A stretch of DNA of 64,000 bases from Pseudoxanthomonas indica (GTDB taxonomy: Bacteria; Pseudomonadota; Gammaproteobacteria; Xanthomonadales; Xanthomonadaceae), in the NCBI RefSeq assembly GCF_900167565.1, contig NZ_FUZV01000001.1, forward strand, positions 1,899,001-1,963,000, written 5' to 3'. Shown here piece after piece: positions 26,106 to 35,038 of the stretch; the stretch's first letter is position 1, and the number at the start of each line of letters is the position of its first letter. The notes beneath the pieces were generated by a model. It worked only from the letters and a program-made list of their open reading frames with translations, was not told the DNA's origin and made no database searches. The position numbers and the translations under genes were made by a program.

Positions 26106-27005
26106 ATGAAGCGCCGTTCTTCCCGCCTGCTGATGCTGCCCGCCGCCACGCTGCTCGCCGCCGCCTTGTTCGCCACGCCGGCCTTCGCCGGCCAGAAGGA
26201 AGACGAACGCGCCACCAATGCGGTGCGCGTGCTGGATGAAATTCGCCGTATCCCGGAAGAAAGCATTCCCGACAAGCTGCTGGACGAGGCCAAGGCCATC
26301 GTCGTCATCCCCGACAGCCTCAAGGCCGGTCTGGTGTTCGGCGGTCGTCGCGGCCATGGCCTGATGTCGGTGAAGAATCCCGATGGCACCTGGTCGCAAC
26401 CGGTCTTCATCAAACTCACCGGCGGCAGCATCGGCTTCCAGGCCGGCGTGCAGTCGGCGGACATCGTGCTGGTGTTCCGCAATGACCGCAATCTGGACAA
26501 CATCGTCAACGGCAAGTTCACCCTCGGCGCCGATGCCGGCGTGGCCGCAGGACCGGTGGGCCGCAATGCCGCCGCCGCGACCGATGGCCAGTTGAAGGCC
26601 GAGATCTGGTCGTGGTCGCGCGCGCGTGGCCTGTTTGCCGGGGTGGCGCTGGACGGTGCCGTCATGCAGATCGATGACGATGCCAACACCTCGGTCTATG
26701 GCAGCGCCGGCACGCCGCGCGCGATTTTCGAAGGCCGTGCAGGCGCGCCTTCGGCGGCGGTGGTCGGCTTCCGCGATCAACTGGAAGAAGCCACCTCCGC
26801 AGCGCGTGCCGCGCGTGGCGGTGGCAATGCCACTGCCCAGGCGAGCCAGCGCCCGGTGCTGCCGACCACGACGGTGACCCCGTCGACGCCGACGTCGGCC
26901 GAGACCGCTCCGCTGGGTGCGCAACCTGCGGCCGCCGCCCAGCAGGGCTTCCAGCCCGTGGGCGAAGGCGAAGTCCGCACCGAGCCACTCAACACCACAC
27001 CCTGA
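26106..27005 (+). CDS. Exported SYLF (Ysc84-like) lipid-binding domain protein
   Basis: 299 residues. Signal peptide with probable cleavage after AFA. The SYLF/Ysc84 domain follows: IPDKLLDEAKAIVVIPDSLKAGLVFGGRRGHG, then IGFQAGVQSADIVLVF and GKFTLGADAGVAAGPVGR. These domains bind phosphoinositides in eukaryotes and are exported in many bacteria, with a possible lipid-related or envelope role. The last approximately 90 residues are Ala/Thr/Pro-rich. It precedes tatABC by 81 bases and could share its transcript. Confidence 0.88.
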   Translation: MKRRSSRLLMLPAATLLAAALFATPAFAGQKEDERATNAVRVLDEIRRIPEESIPDKLLDEAKAIVVIPDSLKAGLVFGGRRGHGLMSVKNPDGTWSQPVFIKLTGGSIGFQAGVQSADIVLVFRNDRNLDNIVNGKFTLGADAGVAAGPVGRNAAAATDGQLKAEIWSWSRARGLFAGVALDGAVMQIDDDANTSVYGSAGTPRAIFEGRAGAPSAAVVGFRDQLEEATSAARAARGGGNATAQASQRPVLPTTTVTPSTPTSAETAPLGAQPAAAAQQGFQPVGEGEVRTEPLNTTP

Positions 27006-27086
27006 CCGGACTGGAGCGGACGCGCCTGATTGGCCGTCCGCCTGCGGTATCCTAGCGGTCCCTGACTTACTTTCTGCGAGCACACC

Positions 27087-27311
27087 ATGGGCGGTCTTAG
27101 CATCTGGCATTGGATCATCGTGCTGGTGGTCGTGCTGCTGATTTTTGGCACCAAGCGCCTGCGCAACGTCGGCTCGGACCTGGGCGAAGCCGTGAAGGGC
27201 TTCAAGAAGGGCATGCGTGATGAAGACGGCAAGCCGGTCGAGCGTCTGGATGATCAGTCGCGCAAGGACGAGACCAGCGCCTCGAACGAGCGCGACCGTA
27301 ACTCGCAATAA
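27087..27311 (+). CDS. tatA: Twin-arginine translocase subunit TatA
   Basis: 74 residues. One N-terminal membrane helix ([16 protein letters not shown]) is followed by the hinge [19 protein letters not shown], an amphipathic helix, and a charged tail. This is the pore-forming part of the Tat system, which exports folded proteins across the inner membrane. First gene of tatABC. Confidence 0.95.
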   Translation: MGGLSIWHWIIVLVVVLLIFGTKRLRNVGSDLGEAVKGFKKGMRDEDGKPVERLDDQSRKDETSASNERDRNSQ

Positions 27312-27332
27312 GCACGCGGCCCCTCTGCCGCC

Positions 27333-27881
27333 ATGTTTGATATCGGCTTCGGCGAACTGCTGATCATTGCCATCGTCGCTTTGGTGGTGCTCGGACCCGA
27401 GCGCCTGCCCAAGGCGGCGCGGTTCACCGGTCTGTGGGTGCGGCGCGCGCGCGCGCAATGGCATTCGGTGCGCGATGAACTGGAGCGCGAACTGGCCGCC
27501 GACGAATTGAAGCGCAGCCTGCGCGATACCGAAGACGCGATGCGTGACACCGAGCGACGCATCCGCGAGAGCGCGGCGGAGACGGCGCGCGAGTTCGACG
27601 ATCTGCGCCAGTCGGTGAAGAACACGGGCGCCGGTGCTGCAGCGGGTGCTGTTGCGGCGGGCGCTGCCACGGATGCCACGGATGCCGACGCCGCGCCCGC
27701 GACGCCGACCCCGTCCGTCGAACCGGATGATTCCATGCAGGACCGCGAGTCATCGCTGGCCTCCGCCTCGGATCCGGACCTGATGGCCGGCATGGCGGGC
27801 GACGACGACGCCGAACAGATCGCCGACGCTTCCGATCCATCGACCCGCCCAGACGAAACCCATGAACCACGAAACGTCTGA
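27333..27881 (+). CDS. tatB: Twin-arginine translocase subunit TatB
   Basis: 182 residues. The N terminus MFDIGFGELLIIAIVALVVLGPERLPK is typical of TatB (Glu in the membrane helix and the GPERLP hinge). A long amphipathic helix follows, then an Ala- and Asp-rich tail. TatB with TatC recognises twin-arginine signal peptides. Its 3' end overlaps tatC by 20 bases. Confidence 0.95.
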   Translation: MFDIGFGELLIIAIVALVVLGPERLPKAARFTGLWVRRARAQWHSVRDELERELAADELKRSLRDTEDAMRDTERRIRESAAETAREFDDLRQSVKNTGAGAAAGAVAAGAATDATDADAAPATPTPSVEPDDSMQDRESSLASASDPDLMAGMAGDDDAEQIADASDPSTRPDETHEPRNV

Positions 27882-28623
27882 CGCCCAGGCCGAAAGCAGC
27901 CTGATGGAACATCTGCTGGAGCTGCGCTCGCGCTTGATGCGCGCGCTGTTCGGCCTGGCCATCGTGCTGGTGGCGCTGCTGCCATTCGCCAAGCAGCTGT
28001 ACGCGCACATGGCCATCCCGCTGATCAAGAACCTGCCCGCCTCGCAGGTCACCCAGCTGATCGCCAGCGAGCCGACTTCCGGCTTCTTTGCGCCGATCAA
28101 GCTGGCGTTCTTCGCGGCCTTGTTCCTGACCGCACCGTGGCTGCTGTTCCAGGCCTGGGGCTTCGTGGCGCCTGGCCTGTACAAGCACGAAAAGCGGCTG
28201 GCGATGCCGCTGCTGGTCTCGGCCATCGGCCTGTTCTACCTGGGCTGCGCTTTTGCCTATTTCCTGGTGCTGCCGGCCGTGTTCCATGGCCTGATGATGT
28301 TCACCCCGGACATCATCACCATCGCGCCGGACCCGGCGAAGTACCTGGACTTCGTGCTGGTGATCTTCATTGCCTTCGGCGTCAGCTTCGAACTGCCGGT
28401 CGCGCTGGTGATCCTGGCGTTGCTGGGCTGGGTCACCCCGCAGCAACTGCGCGAAGGTCGTGGCTACGCCATCGTCGGCATCTTCGTGGTCGCCGCGATC
28501 GTCACCCCACCGGACGTGGTGTCGCAGCTGATGCTGGCAGTGCCCATGTGCCTGCTCTACGAAGCCGGCATCCTGGCCGCTTCCTGGGTGGCGCCCAAGC
28601 GCGAAGAACCCAAGGACGCCTGA
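27862..28623 (+). CDS. tatC: Twin-arginine translocase subunit TatC
   Basis: 253 residues with six membrane segments. Family motifs: MEHLLELRSRLMRAL at the N terminus, EPTSGFFAPIKLAF, FELPVALVILALLGWV, and IVTPPDVVSQL. It is the receptor for twin-arginine signal peptides. Overlaps tatB by 20 bases, so translation is probably coupled. Confidence 0.96.
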   Translation: MNHETSDAQAESSLMEHLLELRSRLMRALFGLAIVLVALLPFAKQLYAHMAIPLIKNLPASQVTQLIASEPTSGFFAPIKLAFFAALFLTAPWLLFQAWGFVAPGLYKHEKRLAMPLLVSAIGLFYLGCAFAYFLVLPAVFHGLMMFTPDIITIAPDPAKYLDFVLVIFIAFGVSFELPVALVILALLGWVTPQQLREGRGYAIVGIFVVAAIVTPPDVVSQLMLAVPMCLLYEAGILAASWVAPKREEPKDA

Positions 28624-28680
28624 GCGCGGTCGTCCGGGCCGGCGACGCCTTCTTCATCGGTTAGCGCGGACACTGCCGCG

Positions 28681-29352
28681 ATGACACGACCTGCCGGTTC
28701 CCTCCCGCTCTTCGGCCTGGCCATCGCTTTGCTGAGCGGCTGCCAGGACAACGCGCCTGCAGCGCCGCCGGTTGCCACCCATGCGCCACCCGCCACTGCG
28801 TCTCCGGCAGCGACCGCCGACACGCAGCGGCGAGCGTTCAAGCCGGTATTTGCCGACACCGATGCTGGCGTGGCGCTGTTGCCGGTAGAGGGATTCGACC
28901 TGCGCAACGATTTCAGTCGCAGCTATTTCGCCGGTGACCAATGGAAGAGTTCCGCCGGGCCGGACAGTGTCGGTCGCCCCTTGGCCGCTCTGGTTCTGCG
29001 GGGCTCGGACTCGCTCACCGCCGCCGAGCTGCGGCTGGGCAGCAGCAACAACGCCGGTGCGCTGGCCGAGTGCACCCAGGTCGCCAACAGCGCCGAGACC
29101 TCGCGCACGGAGGAAGTCCGCATCGATGGCCAAGTCTTCCATCATTTCCATGCCTCGGATGCGGCGATGAGCCATTACCTGGACGTGGATGCCTACCGCG
29201 CGGTGCGCCATGGCCACTGCATCGCCATCGACTTGCTGGTCATGGGCACCCGCCCCGAGGTCTACGATCCGCCGCGCCAGCCGCCCTTCGACCAGGCCAC
29301 GGCCAAGGCCCGTCTGCAGCAGGCCCTTGCCGCGGTGAGAATCACCCGCTGA
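28681..29352 (+). CDS. Lipoprotein of unknown function
   Basis: 223 residues. Signal peptide ends LLSGC with Cys21 as lipidation site; an Ala/Pro/Thr-rich tether follows. The mature domain includes WKSSAGPDSVGRPLAALVL and QVFHHFHASDAAMSHYLDV, and a C-terminal helix. Two cysteines in the domain (ECTQV and HGHCIAI) could form a disulfide. I do not recognise the family. It sits between tatC and the cobalamin riboswitch. Confidence 0.7.
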   Translation: MTRPAGSLPLFGLAIALLSGCQDNAPAAPPVATHAPPATASPAATADTQRRAFKPVFADTDAGVALLPVEGFDLRNDFSRSYFAGDQWKSSAGPDSVGRPLAALVLRGSDSLTAAELRLGSSNNAGALAECTQVANSAETSRTEEVRIDGQVFHHFHASDAAMSHYLDVDAYRAVRHGHCIAIDLLVMGTRPEVYDPPRQPPFDQATAKARLQQALAAVRITR

Positions 29353-29402
29353 CACTACCGGCAGTGGTTGACCTGCCAGACCGGCCCCACTATCTTGTGG
29401 CT

Positions 29403-29578
29403 GTCGGTTCTTCCGGTTGCCGCCGGAAGATGAAAAGGGAAGCCGGTCAGACACCGGCACTGCCCCGCAGCGGTAGGTGGAAACGAACCCGTCATTTGGC
29501 ACTGGGGCACATGCCCTGGGAAGCGACGGGCTAGGAAGAAGCGAGAGCTTCCGCGTCCACGAGTCCGAAGACCTGCCG
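29403..29578 (+). ncRNA. Cobalamin riboswitch aptamer
   Basis: All core elements of the adenosylcobalamin aptamer can be read in order: GGTTCTTCCGG, GAAGATGAAAAGGGAAGCCGGT, CACTGCCCCGCAGCGGTA, ACGAACCCGTC, TGGGAAGCGACGGGCTAGG, and the B12 box AGTCCGAAGACCTGCC at 29562-29577. The RNA binds coenzyme B12 and lowers expression of the downstream gene. Here that is nrdA, whose start is about 200 bases on. It lies in the gap between the lipoprotein and nrdA. Confidence 0.93.
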
Positions 29579-29775
29579 ACAGCCGCGCGTTGCACATCGC
29601 GCGGTGCCGGCCGCGGAATCTCCGGGGGGAGATGGCTGGCGACGCAGACGCGTGGCCCTGGGCCCCGCGACCGTTCTCGGTCCCTGCGACGCCGCTGAAC
29701 CACCGTGATCTTCCATCGGCCTGTGCTGCCTTCGAGGGACGGGCCGCCGCGTGCATCACGCAACGAGGAAGAACC
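29579..29775 (+). promoter_or_regulatory. Riboswitch expression platform and nrdA leader
   Basis: CCGCGCG (29583-29589) pairs with CGCGCGG (29598-29604) directly after the B12 box. About 25 bases further on, ATCTCC and GGAGAT flank four Gs. Neither stem is followed by a T tract, so control is more likely by translation or by Rho than by an intrinsic terminator. GAGGAAG at 29765-29771 is the probable ribosome-binding site of nrdA. Confidence 0.5.
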
Positions 29776-32223
29776 GTGACCCAGACCCCGCCCGTGCTCG
29801 ACGCCGTCGCCGAGCCCATCGCCAAAGATCCCGCCACCGCCGCTGACGCAGGTTTCCTGCTCACGTCGCCGCCCACCGCCACCGCCATGAGCGTGACCAA
29901 GCGCAATGGCGCGCGCGAGCCGGTGGACTTGAACAAGATCGTGCGCGCCATCCAGCGCAGCTGCGAGGGCCTGCACGCGATCGACCCGATGCGCGTGGCA
30001 ACCCGCACCATCTCCGGCCTGTACGACGGCGCCAGCACGCGCGAGCTGGACGAATTGTCCATCCGCACCTCCGCCCTGCTGACCGCCGAAGAGCCCGAGT
30101 ACAGCCGCCTGGCCGCACGCCTGCTCGCGGCCTACATCACCAAGGAAGTGACCAACCAGGAAATCCACGCGTTCTCGCAGTCGATCAGCCGCGGCCACGA
30201 GGTCGGCCTGATCAACGAGCGCCTGCTTCACTTCGTGCAGACCAACGCGCGCAAGCTCAATGACGCACTGGACGCCAGTCTGGATCTGCAGTTCGACTAC
30301 TTCGGCCTGCGCACCCTGTACGACCGCTACCTGCTGCGCCATCCGCACACCCGCAAGGTGATCGAGACGCCGCAGCAGTTCTTCCTGCGCATCGCCTGCG
30401 CCTTGAGCGAGGACGTGCCCGAAGCGCTGGCGCTGTATCGGCGCATGGGCAACCTGGATTACCTGCCCAGCTCGCCCACGCTGTTCAACAGCGGCACCAC
30501 CCACGAGCAGCTGTCGTCGTGCTTCCTGCTGGACTCGCCACAGGATTCGCTGGAGTCGATCTACCAGAAGTACGGCGACATCGCCCAGCTGTCCAAGTTC
30601 AGTGGCGGCATCGGCGTGAGCTACACCCGCGTGCGTTCGCGCGGCTCGCTGATCAAATCGACCAACGGTCATTCCAATGGCATCGTGCCCTGGCTGAAGA
30701 CGCTGGATTCCTCGGTGGCTGCGGTCAACCAGGGCGGCAAGCGCAAGGGCGCGGCCTGCGTGTATCTGGAGCCCTGGCACGCCGACGTGGAAGAGTTCCT
30801 GGAACTGCGTGACAACACCGGCGACGAAGCGCGCCGCACGCACAACCTCAACCTGGCCAACTGGATCCCGGACCTGTTCATGCGTCGCGTCGAGTCCGAT
30901 GGCGACTGGTCGATGTTCGATCCGCGCGTGGTGCCGGAGTTCACCGATCTGTTCGGCGAGGCGTTCGAGCGCGCCTACGAGCAGGCCGAGGCGCAGGGCA
31001 AGGCAGTGCGCAAGGTCAAGGCGCGTGATCTGTATGCGCGGATGATGCGTACCCTCGCCCAGACCGGCAATGGCTGGATGACCTTCAAGGACAAGTGCAA
31101 CCGCGCCAGCAACCAGACCCTGCGCGCCGGCAACGTCATCCATCTGTCCAACCTGTGCACCGAGATCCTGGAAGTGACCTCGGCCGAAGAGACCGCAGTG
31201 TGCAACCTGGGTTCGATCAACCTGGGCCGTCACTTCGATGCCGACGGCTGGTTCGATTTCGACAAGCTGGCCGAGACCGTGCGGCTGGCCGTGCGCCAGC
31301 TGGATCGCGTGATCGATCTGAACTTCTATCCGATCGAATCGGCGCGCCGCGGCAACCTGCGCTGGCGTCCGGTCGGCCTGGGCGTGATGGGTCTGCAGGA
31401 TGTGTTCTTCCGCCTGCGCCTGCCATTCGACAGCGCCGAAGCACGCGCGCTGTCCAACAAGATCGCCGAGACCGTGTACTTCCACGCGCTGGAAACGTCG
31501 GTGGAGTTGGCGCAGGAACGTGGCAAGCATCCGTCGTTTGCGGACACCCGCGCGGCCGAAGGCGAACTGCAGTTCGACGCCTGGGGCGTGGTGCCGGAGA
31601 ACGCCGAGCGCTGGGATGGCCTGCGCCAGCGCATCCGCCAGCACGGTCTGCGCAACTCGCTGCTGATCGCCATTGCGCCTACCGCGACGATCGCCTCGAT
31701 TGCCGGCTGCTACGAATGCGTCGAGCCGCAGGTCAGCAACCTGTTCAAGCGCGAGACGCTGTCCGGCGATTTCCTGCAGGTCAACCGCTACCTGGTCGAA
31801 GAGTTGAAGAAGCTCGGCCTGTGGACGCCGGAAATGCGCGACACCATCAAGCTGGCCGAAGGTTCGATCCAGGGCGTGGCGCAGATTCCCGAGGCGTTGC
31901 AGCTGATCTACCGCACCGCCTGGGAAGTGCCGATGCGTTCGCTGATCGACATGGCCGCCGGCCGCGGCGCCTTCATCGATCAGTCGGCCTCGCTCAACCT
32001 GTTCATGGAAAGCCCCAACATCGGCGCGATGTCGTCCATGTACATGTATGCGTGGAAGCAGGGCATCAAGACCACCTACTACCTGCGCTCACGTCCGGCC
32101 ACGCGGATTGCCAAGACCACGGTGGGTGCGGCAGCGGCCGTGACACCGAAGCCGGAGTACACGCCCAGCGAGGCGATCGCCTGCTCGTTGGAAAATCCCG
32201 AGGCCTGCGAGGCCTGCCAGTAA
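29776..32223 (+). CDS. nrdA: Class Ia ribonucleoside-diphosphate reductase, alpha subunit
   Basis: 815 residues from a GTG at 29776 preceded by GAGGAAG; a later ATG at 29887 is an alternative start. An ATP-cone follows (VTKRNGAREPVDLNKIVRAI). Catalytic-core motifs: SSCFLLD (redox Cys), NLCTEI with the thiyl-radical Cys, IAPTATIA, and a C-terminal tail CEACQ that shuttles reducing power. It reduces NDPs to dNDPs with NrdB. The gene lies behind a B12 riboswitch, which fits the use of this B12-free enzyme only when cobalamin is short. Confidence 0.95.
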   Translation: MTQTPPVLDAVAEPIAKDPATAADAGFLLTSPPTATAMSVTKRNGAREPVDLNKIVRAIQRSCEGLHAIDPMRVATRTISGLYDGASTRELDELSIRTSALLTAEEPEYSRLAARLLAAYITKEVTNQEIHAFSQSISRGHEVGLINERLLHFVQTNARKLNDALDASLDLQFDYFGLRTLYDRYLLRHPHTRKVIETPQQFFLRIACALSEDVPEALALYRRMGNLDYLPSSPTLFNSGTTHEQLSSCFLLDSPQDSLESIYQKYGDIAQLSKFSGGIGVSYTRVRSRGSLIKSTNGHSNGIVPWLKTLDSSVAAVNQGGKRKGAACVYLEPWHADVEEFLELRDNTGDEARRTHNLNLANWIPDLFMRRVESDGDWSMFDPRVVPEFTDLFGEAFERAYEQAEAQGKAVRKVKARDLYARMMRTLAQTGNGWMTFKDKCNRASNQTLRAGNVIHLSNLCTEILEVTSAEETAVCNLGSINLGRHFDADGWFDFDKLAETVRLAVRQLDRVIDLNFYPIESARRGNLRWRPVGLGVMGLQDVFFRLRLPFDSAEARALSNKIAETVYFHALETSVELAQERGKHPSFADTRAAEGELQFDAWGVVPENAERWDGLRQRIRQHGLRNSLLIAIAPTATIASIAGCYECVEPQVSNLFKRETLSGDFLQVNRYLVEELKKLGLWTPEMRDTIKLAEGSIQGVAQIPEALQLIYRTAWEVPMRSLIDMAAGRGAFIDQSASLNLFMESPNIGAMSSMYMYAWKQGIKTTYYLRSRPATRIAKTTVGAAAAVTPKPEYTPSEAIACSLENPEACEACQ

Positions 32224-32255
32224 GCCAATGCCCTTGCCGAGCCCCGCGATCGGCC

Positions 32256-32370
32256 CCCTCTCCCGCTTGCGGGAGAGGGCTGGGGTGAGGGCAAGAGCGA
32301 AGTCCGGACAAGTCCGCGCAAAGAGCGCCCCCATCCCAACCTTCCCCCGCAAGCGGGGGAAGGGGCAAGA
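32256..32370. repeat. Inverted REP-like dimer between nrdA and nrdB
   Basis: CCCTCTCCCGC/GCGGGAGAGGG (32256-32279) and CCTTCCCCCGC/GCGGGGGAAGG (32340-32363) are two long hairpins. Each is flanked by a G-rich tract of the kind GCTGGGGTGAGGG or its complement, so the two units face each other in inverted order. A third, degenerate piece (CCCTGCAAGCGGGGA) follows at about 32377-32392. This type of palindrome is scattered in many proteobacterial genomes. It fills the gap inside the nrdAB operon. Confidence 0.8.
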
Positions 32371-32413
32371 GCCACTTCCCTGCAAGCGGGGATCAGCCCA
32401 ACTCGGAACCACC

Positions 32414-33433
32414 ATGTCTACCCACAACCGCCAGCTGCTGCTCGACCCGGGCTTTGAACTGACCCTGCGACCGATGCGCTATCCGCAGTTCTACGAGATG
32501 TACCGCAACGCCATCAAGAACACCTGGACGGTCGAAGAGGTGGACTTTGCGCTGGACGTCAACGATCTCAAGCACAAGTTCGGCCCGGCCGAGCGGCATC
32601 TGATCGAGCGTCTGATCGCGTTCTTCGCCACCGGCGATTCGATCGTCTCCAACAACCTGGTGCTCAATCTCTACCAGCACATCAACGCGCCGGAAGCGCG
32701 CATGTACCTGTCGCGGCAGTTGTACGAAGAAGCCCTGCACGTGCAGTTCTACCTGACCCTGCTTGATACCTACCTGCCCGACCCCAACGAGCGCGCCAAG
32801 GCCTTTGCCGCGGTCGACAACATCCCGTCGATCAAGCAGAAGGCCGAGTTCTGCTTCAAGTGGATGGACTCGGTGCAGGACATGCGTCGCATCGAAACGC
32901 GCGAGCAGCGCAAGCAGTTCATCCTCAACATGGTCTGCTTTGCCGGCTGCATCGAAGGCCTGTTCTTCTTCGGCGCGTTCGCCTACGTGTACTACCTGCG
33001 CTCGCGCGGCTTGCTGCATGGCCTGGCCAGCGGCACCAATTGGGTGTTCCGCGACGAGAGCTGCCACATGGCCTTCGCGTTCGAGGTCATCCGCACCGCA
33101 CGCGAGGAAGAGCCTGACTTGATCGATGACGCCTTCAAGGCGCAGGTGGTGCAGATGCTGCGCGAGGCGGTGGAGTGCGAGGTCGCCTTTGCCCAAGACA
33201 CCCTGTCCGGCGGCGTGGCCGGGTTGTCGTTGAAGGACATGCGCCAGTACCTGGAGTACTGCGCCGACCAGCGACTGGTGCAGCTGGGCTTCGAGAAGGA
33301 GTTCGGCTCGACCAATCCCTTCCCCTTCATGGACCTGCAGGACGTGCAGGAACTGACCAACTTCTTCGAGCGGCGCGTCTCGGCGTATCAGGTGGGCGTG
33401 GAAGGCGAAGTCGGCTTCGACCACGCCTTCTGA
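32414..33433 (+). CDS. nrdB: Class Ia ribonucleoside-diphosphate reductase, beta subunit
   Basis: 339 residues from the ATG at 32414. The di-iron/tyrosyl site is conserved: EEALHVQFY gives Glu, His at +3 and Tyr at +7, matching E115/H118/Y122 of E. coli. The second iron-binding block is FRDESCHMAFA with the E-x2-H pattern. The enzyme generates the radical needed by NrdA. It is separated from nrdA by the inverted REP dimer, which could uncouple their expression. Confidence 0.95.
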   Translation: MSTHNRQLLLDPGFELTLRPMRYPQFYEMYRNAIKNTWTVEEVDFALDVNDLKHKFGPAERHLIERLIAFFATGDSIVSNNLVLNLYQHINAPEARMYLSRQLYEEALHVQFYLTLLDTYLPDPNERAKAFAAVDNIPSIKQKAEFCFKWMDSVQDMRRIETREQRKQFILNMVCFAGCIEGLFFFGAFAYVYYLRSRGLLHGLASGTNWVFRDESCHMAFAFEVIRTAREEEPDLIDDAFKAQVVQMLREAVECEVAFAQDTLSGGVAGLSLKDMRQYLEYCADQRLVQLGFEKEFGSTNPFPFMDLQDVQELTNFFERRVSAYQVGVEGEVGFDHAF

Positions 33434-33442
33434 GCACGGCGC

Positions 33443-34489
33443 CTACAAACCGAGGAACGGAAACGGCGGCGCGTCGACGAACTTCGCCGCCGTGTTGCCG
33501 GCAAACACATTGCGCTGGTCGGCGCCCAGATCCAGCTTCTTCGGCGAGGCGCCGGGACTGAAGTCCACGTCGTTCAAATCGACCCAGAAGGTGTTGGGCG
33601 TCAGCGCCGATTCGAAGAAGTACAACCGGCGCTTGTGATCGGCCACCGTACGCCAGCGCGTCGAGGAAATGTTCGGCTCGCCGGGCGTGGTGATGCCGAA
33701 CGGCACCGAGGCATTGCGGATCACGCTGAAGACACTGGCCAGCGCCACCACCGGATCTTCGGACTTGGGGATGGCGTTGATGTAGAACGAGGCGCGGGCG
33801 AAGCGATCCGCGGATCGGTTGGTGCCCGGCAACATGGTGGTGCCGCCGATCTGCTTCCAGTAGGCGTTGAGCGCCAGCTGCTGATCGAAGATCGGCGAAT
33901 TGGTCATCACCTGGTACTGGCGGCCGTGATGGATCACCTGCTTGCCGCCGATGTATTCGACGATGGCACTGTCGCCCGTGGCATCGGACAGGGAAAGATG
34001 CAGGGTGGCCAGTCTCGATTCGCCCGGCACCGCATCGGTCACCACGATGAAAGGCTCACTGGCCAGAGCCTTCACCGCTTCGTCCACCGTGGCGAAGTTG
34101 TCGAGCATGTACTGCGCCCAGATGGCGATGCTCATGGCCGGCTTGCGGGCGTCGTGCTTGGGATACTCGGATTCCACCAGCCAGAGCAGGTTGGCCGACA
34201 GGCCTTTCTCGTTCATTCCGTCGGTAGTCGACACCTCATAGCCGGTGGCAATGACGCTGCCGTAGCGCGAGGTCCATGCCACGGAATTCGGCCCGGCCTC
34301 ACCGCTGCGTTTCATCCCGCGCGGGAAGATCCACAGGTTGGTGGCCACATCCACCTTCCAGTCCATCGAGCGGGCGGTGATGACATCGCCGTTGTCACCC
34401 AGATAGACCACGCGGGTGCAGGCGTCGGCCAGCGATGACGAGACCATCAGTCCGGCCAGCAGGATTCCAGCGAGGTGGCGCGACTTCAT
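33443..34489 (-). CDS. Exported linear amide C-N hydrolase (choloylglycine/penicillin V acylase family)
   Basis: 348 residues. A signal peptide (LAGILLAGLMVSSSLADA) is followed by Cys24, so cleavage would leave an N-terminal cysteine, the nucleophile of this Ntn-hydrolase family. CTRVVYLG, ARSMDWK, GYEVSTTDGMNEKGLSANLLWL, and VMTNSP are typical blocks. Known members hydrolyse bile-salt, penicillin V or acyl-homoserine-lactone amides. The substrate here is not determined, but the FeeM-like acyltransferase in this window makes the amide-bond theme interesting. The gene is convergent with nrdB. Confidence 0.88.
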   Translation of the reverse strand: MKSRHLAGILLAGLMVSSSLADACTRVVYLGDNGDVITARSMDWKVDVATNLWIFPRGMKRSGEAGPNSVAWTSRYGSVIATGYEVSTTDGMNEKGLSANLLWLVESEYPKHDARKPAMSIAIWAQYMLDNFATVDEAVKALASEPFIVVTDAVPGESRLATLHLSLSDATGDSAIVEYIGGKQVIHHGRQYQVMTNSPIFDQQLALNAYWKQIGGTTMLPGTNRSADRFARASFYINAIPKSEDPVVALASVFSVIRNASVPFGITTPGEPNISSTRWRTVADHKRRLYFFESALTPNTFWVDLNDVDFSPGASPKKLDLGADQRNVFAGNTAAKFVDAPPFPFLGL

Positions 34490-34573
34490 GGCGTGCTCCT
34501 TTCTTCTGCAAGAGGAATGGCCGGGCGTACACGGTGACCTGCGGAAACTAACGGCGAGGGTGCGACCGGCGCG

Positions 34574-34873
34574 TTACTCGCAGCGCACGGCGGTGACCCG
34601 GTTGTCCTTGTCCAGATAGACGCGCAGGCGATCCGGGCGACTGTCTCGCTTGACCACGGTGGTTGGGGCGATGGGGTTCATCAGGCCGGCGCCGCTCTCT
34701 TTCCACAGGCGCGCGAGGTTGGCTTCATCTCCGGGCTGGCCGATCGCCCAACCCAGTTGGCTGTCATCGCATTGCGCGGTCTTGCGCGTGTCCTGGCTGG
34801 CGCATGCGGCCAGTCCCAACAGGCTGCCGAACCACAAGGCCTGGACGAGGGTCTTTCCGGAAAGCTCCCGCAT
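34574..34873 (-). CDS. I78-family peptidase inhibitor lipoprotein
   Basis: 99 residues from the ATG at 34873. The signal peptide ends LAAC with Cys24 as lipidation site. The mature part CDDSQLGWAIGQPGDEANLARLWKES and DRLRVYLDKDNRVTAVRC has the layout of the I78 inhibitor family (Gln/Gly segment, then R-l-V-y-l-d and a final Cys). Such proteins inhibit serine proteases. It may protect envelope proteins from exported proteases. Confidence 0.75.
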   Translation of the reverse strand: MRELSGKTLVQALWFGSLLGLAACASQDTRKTAQCDDSQLGWAIGQPGDEANLARLWKESGAGLMNPIAPTTVVKRDSRPDRLRVYLDKDNRVTAVRCE

Positions 34874-35038
34874 GGACTGCGTCTCCCTGGAACGATGGCC
34901 CGCACCATAGCGCGATTTGATGACACTGTCGCTCGGCACCGGGGCGACTGGCGTGAGCACTCGCGAGCGGCTAGTGTCGACACCGGGGAACGGCACCGCA
35001 ATGCCGACACATTCGATATCTGCCAGGGGAATCGCTCG

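Noticed and set aside
28654..31644. A 996-codon open frame on the minus strand opposite nrdA, and similar long frames opposite plsB, mutM and hrpB
   Set aside because: They mirror real genes on the other strand, arise from GC-rich codon bias, and have low-complexity His/Gln/Arg-rich translations without motifs.
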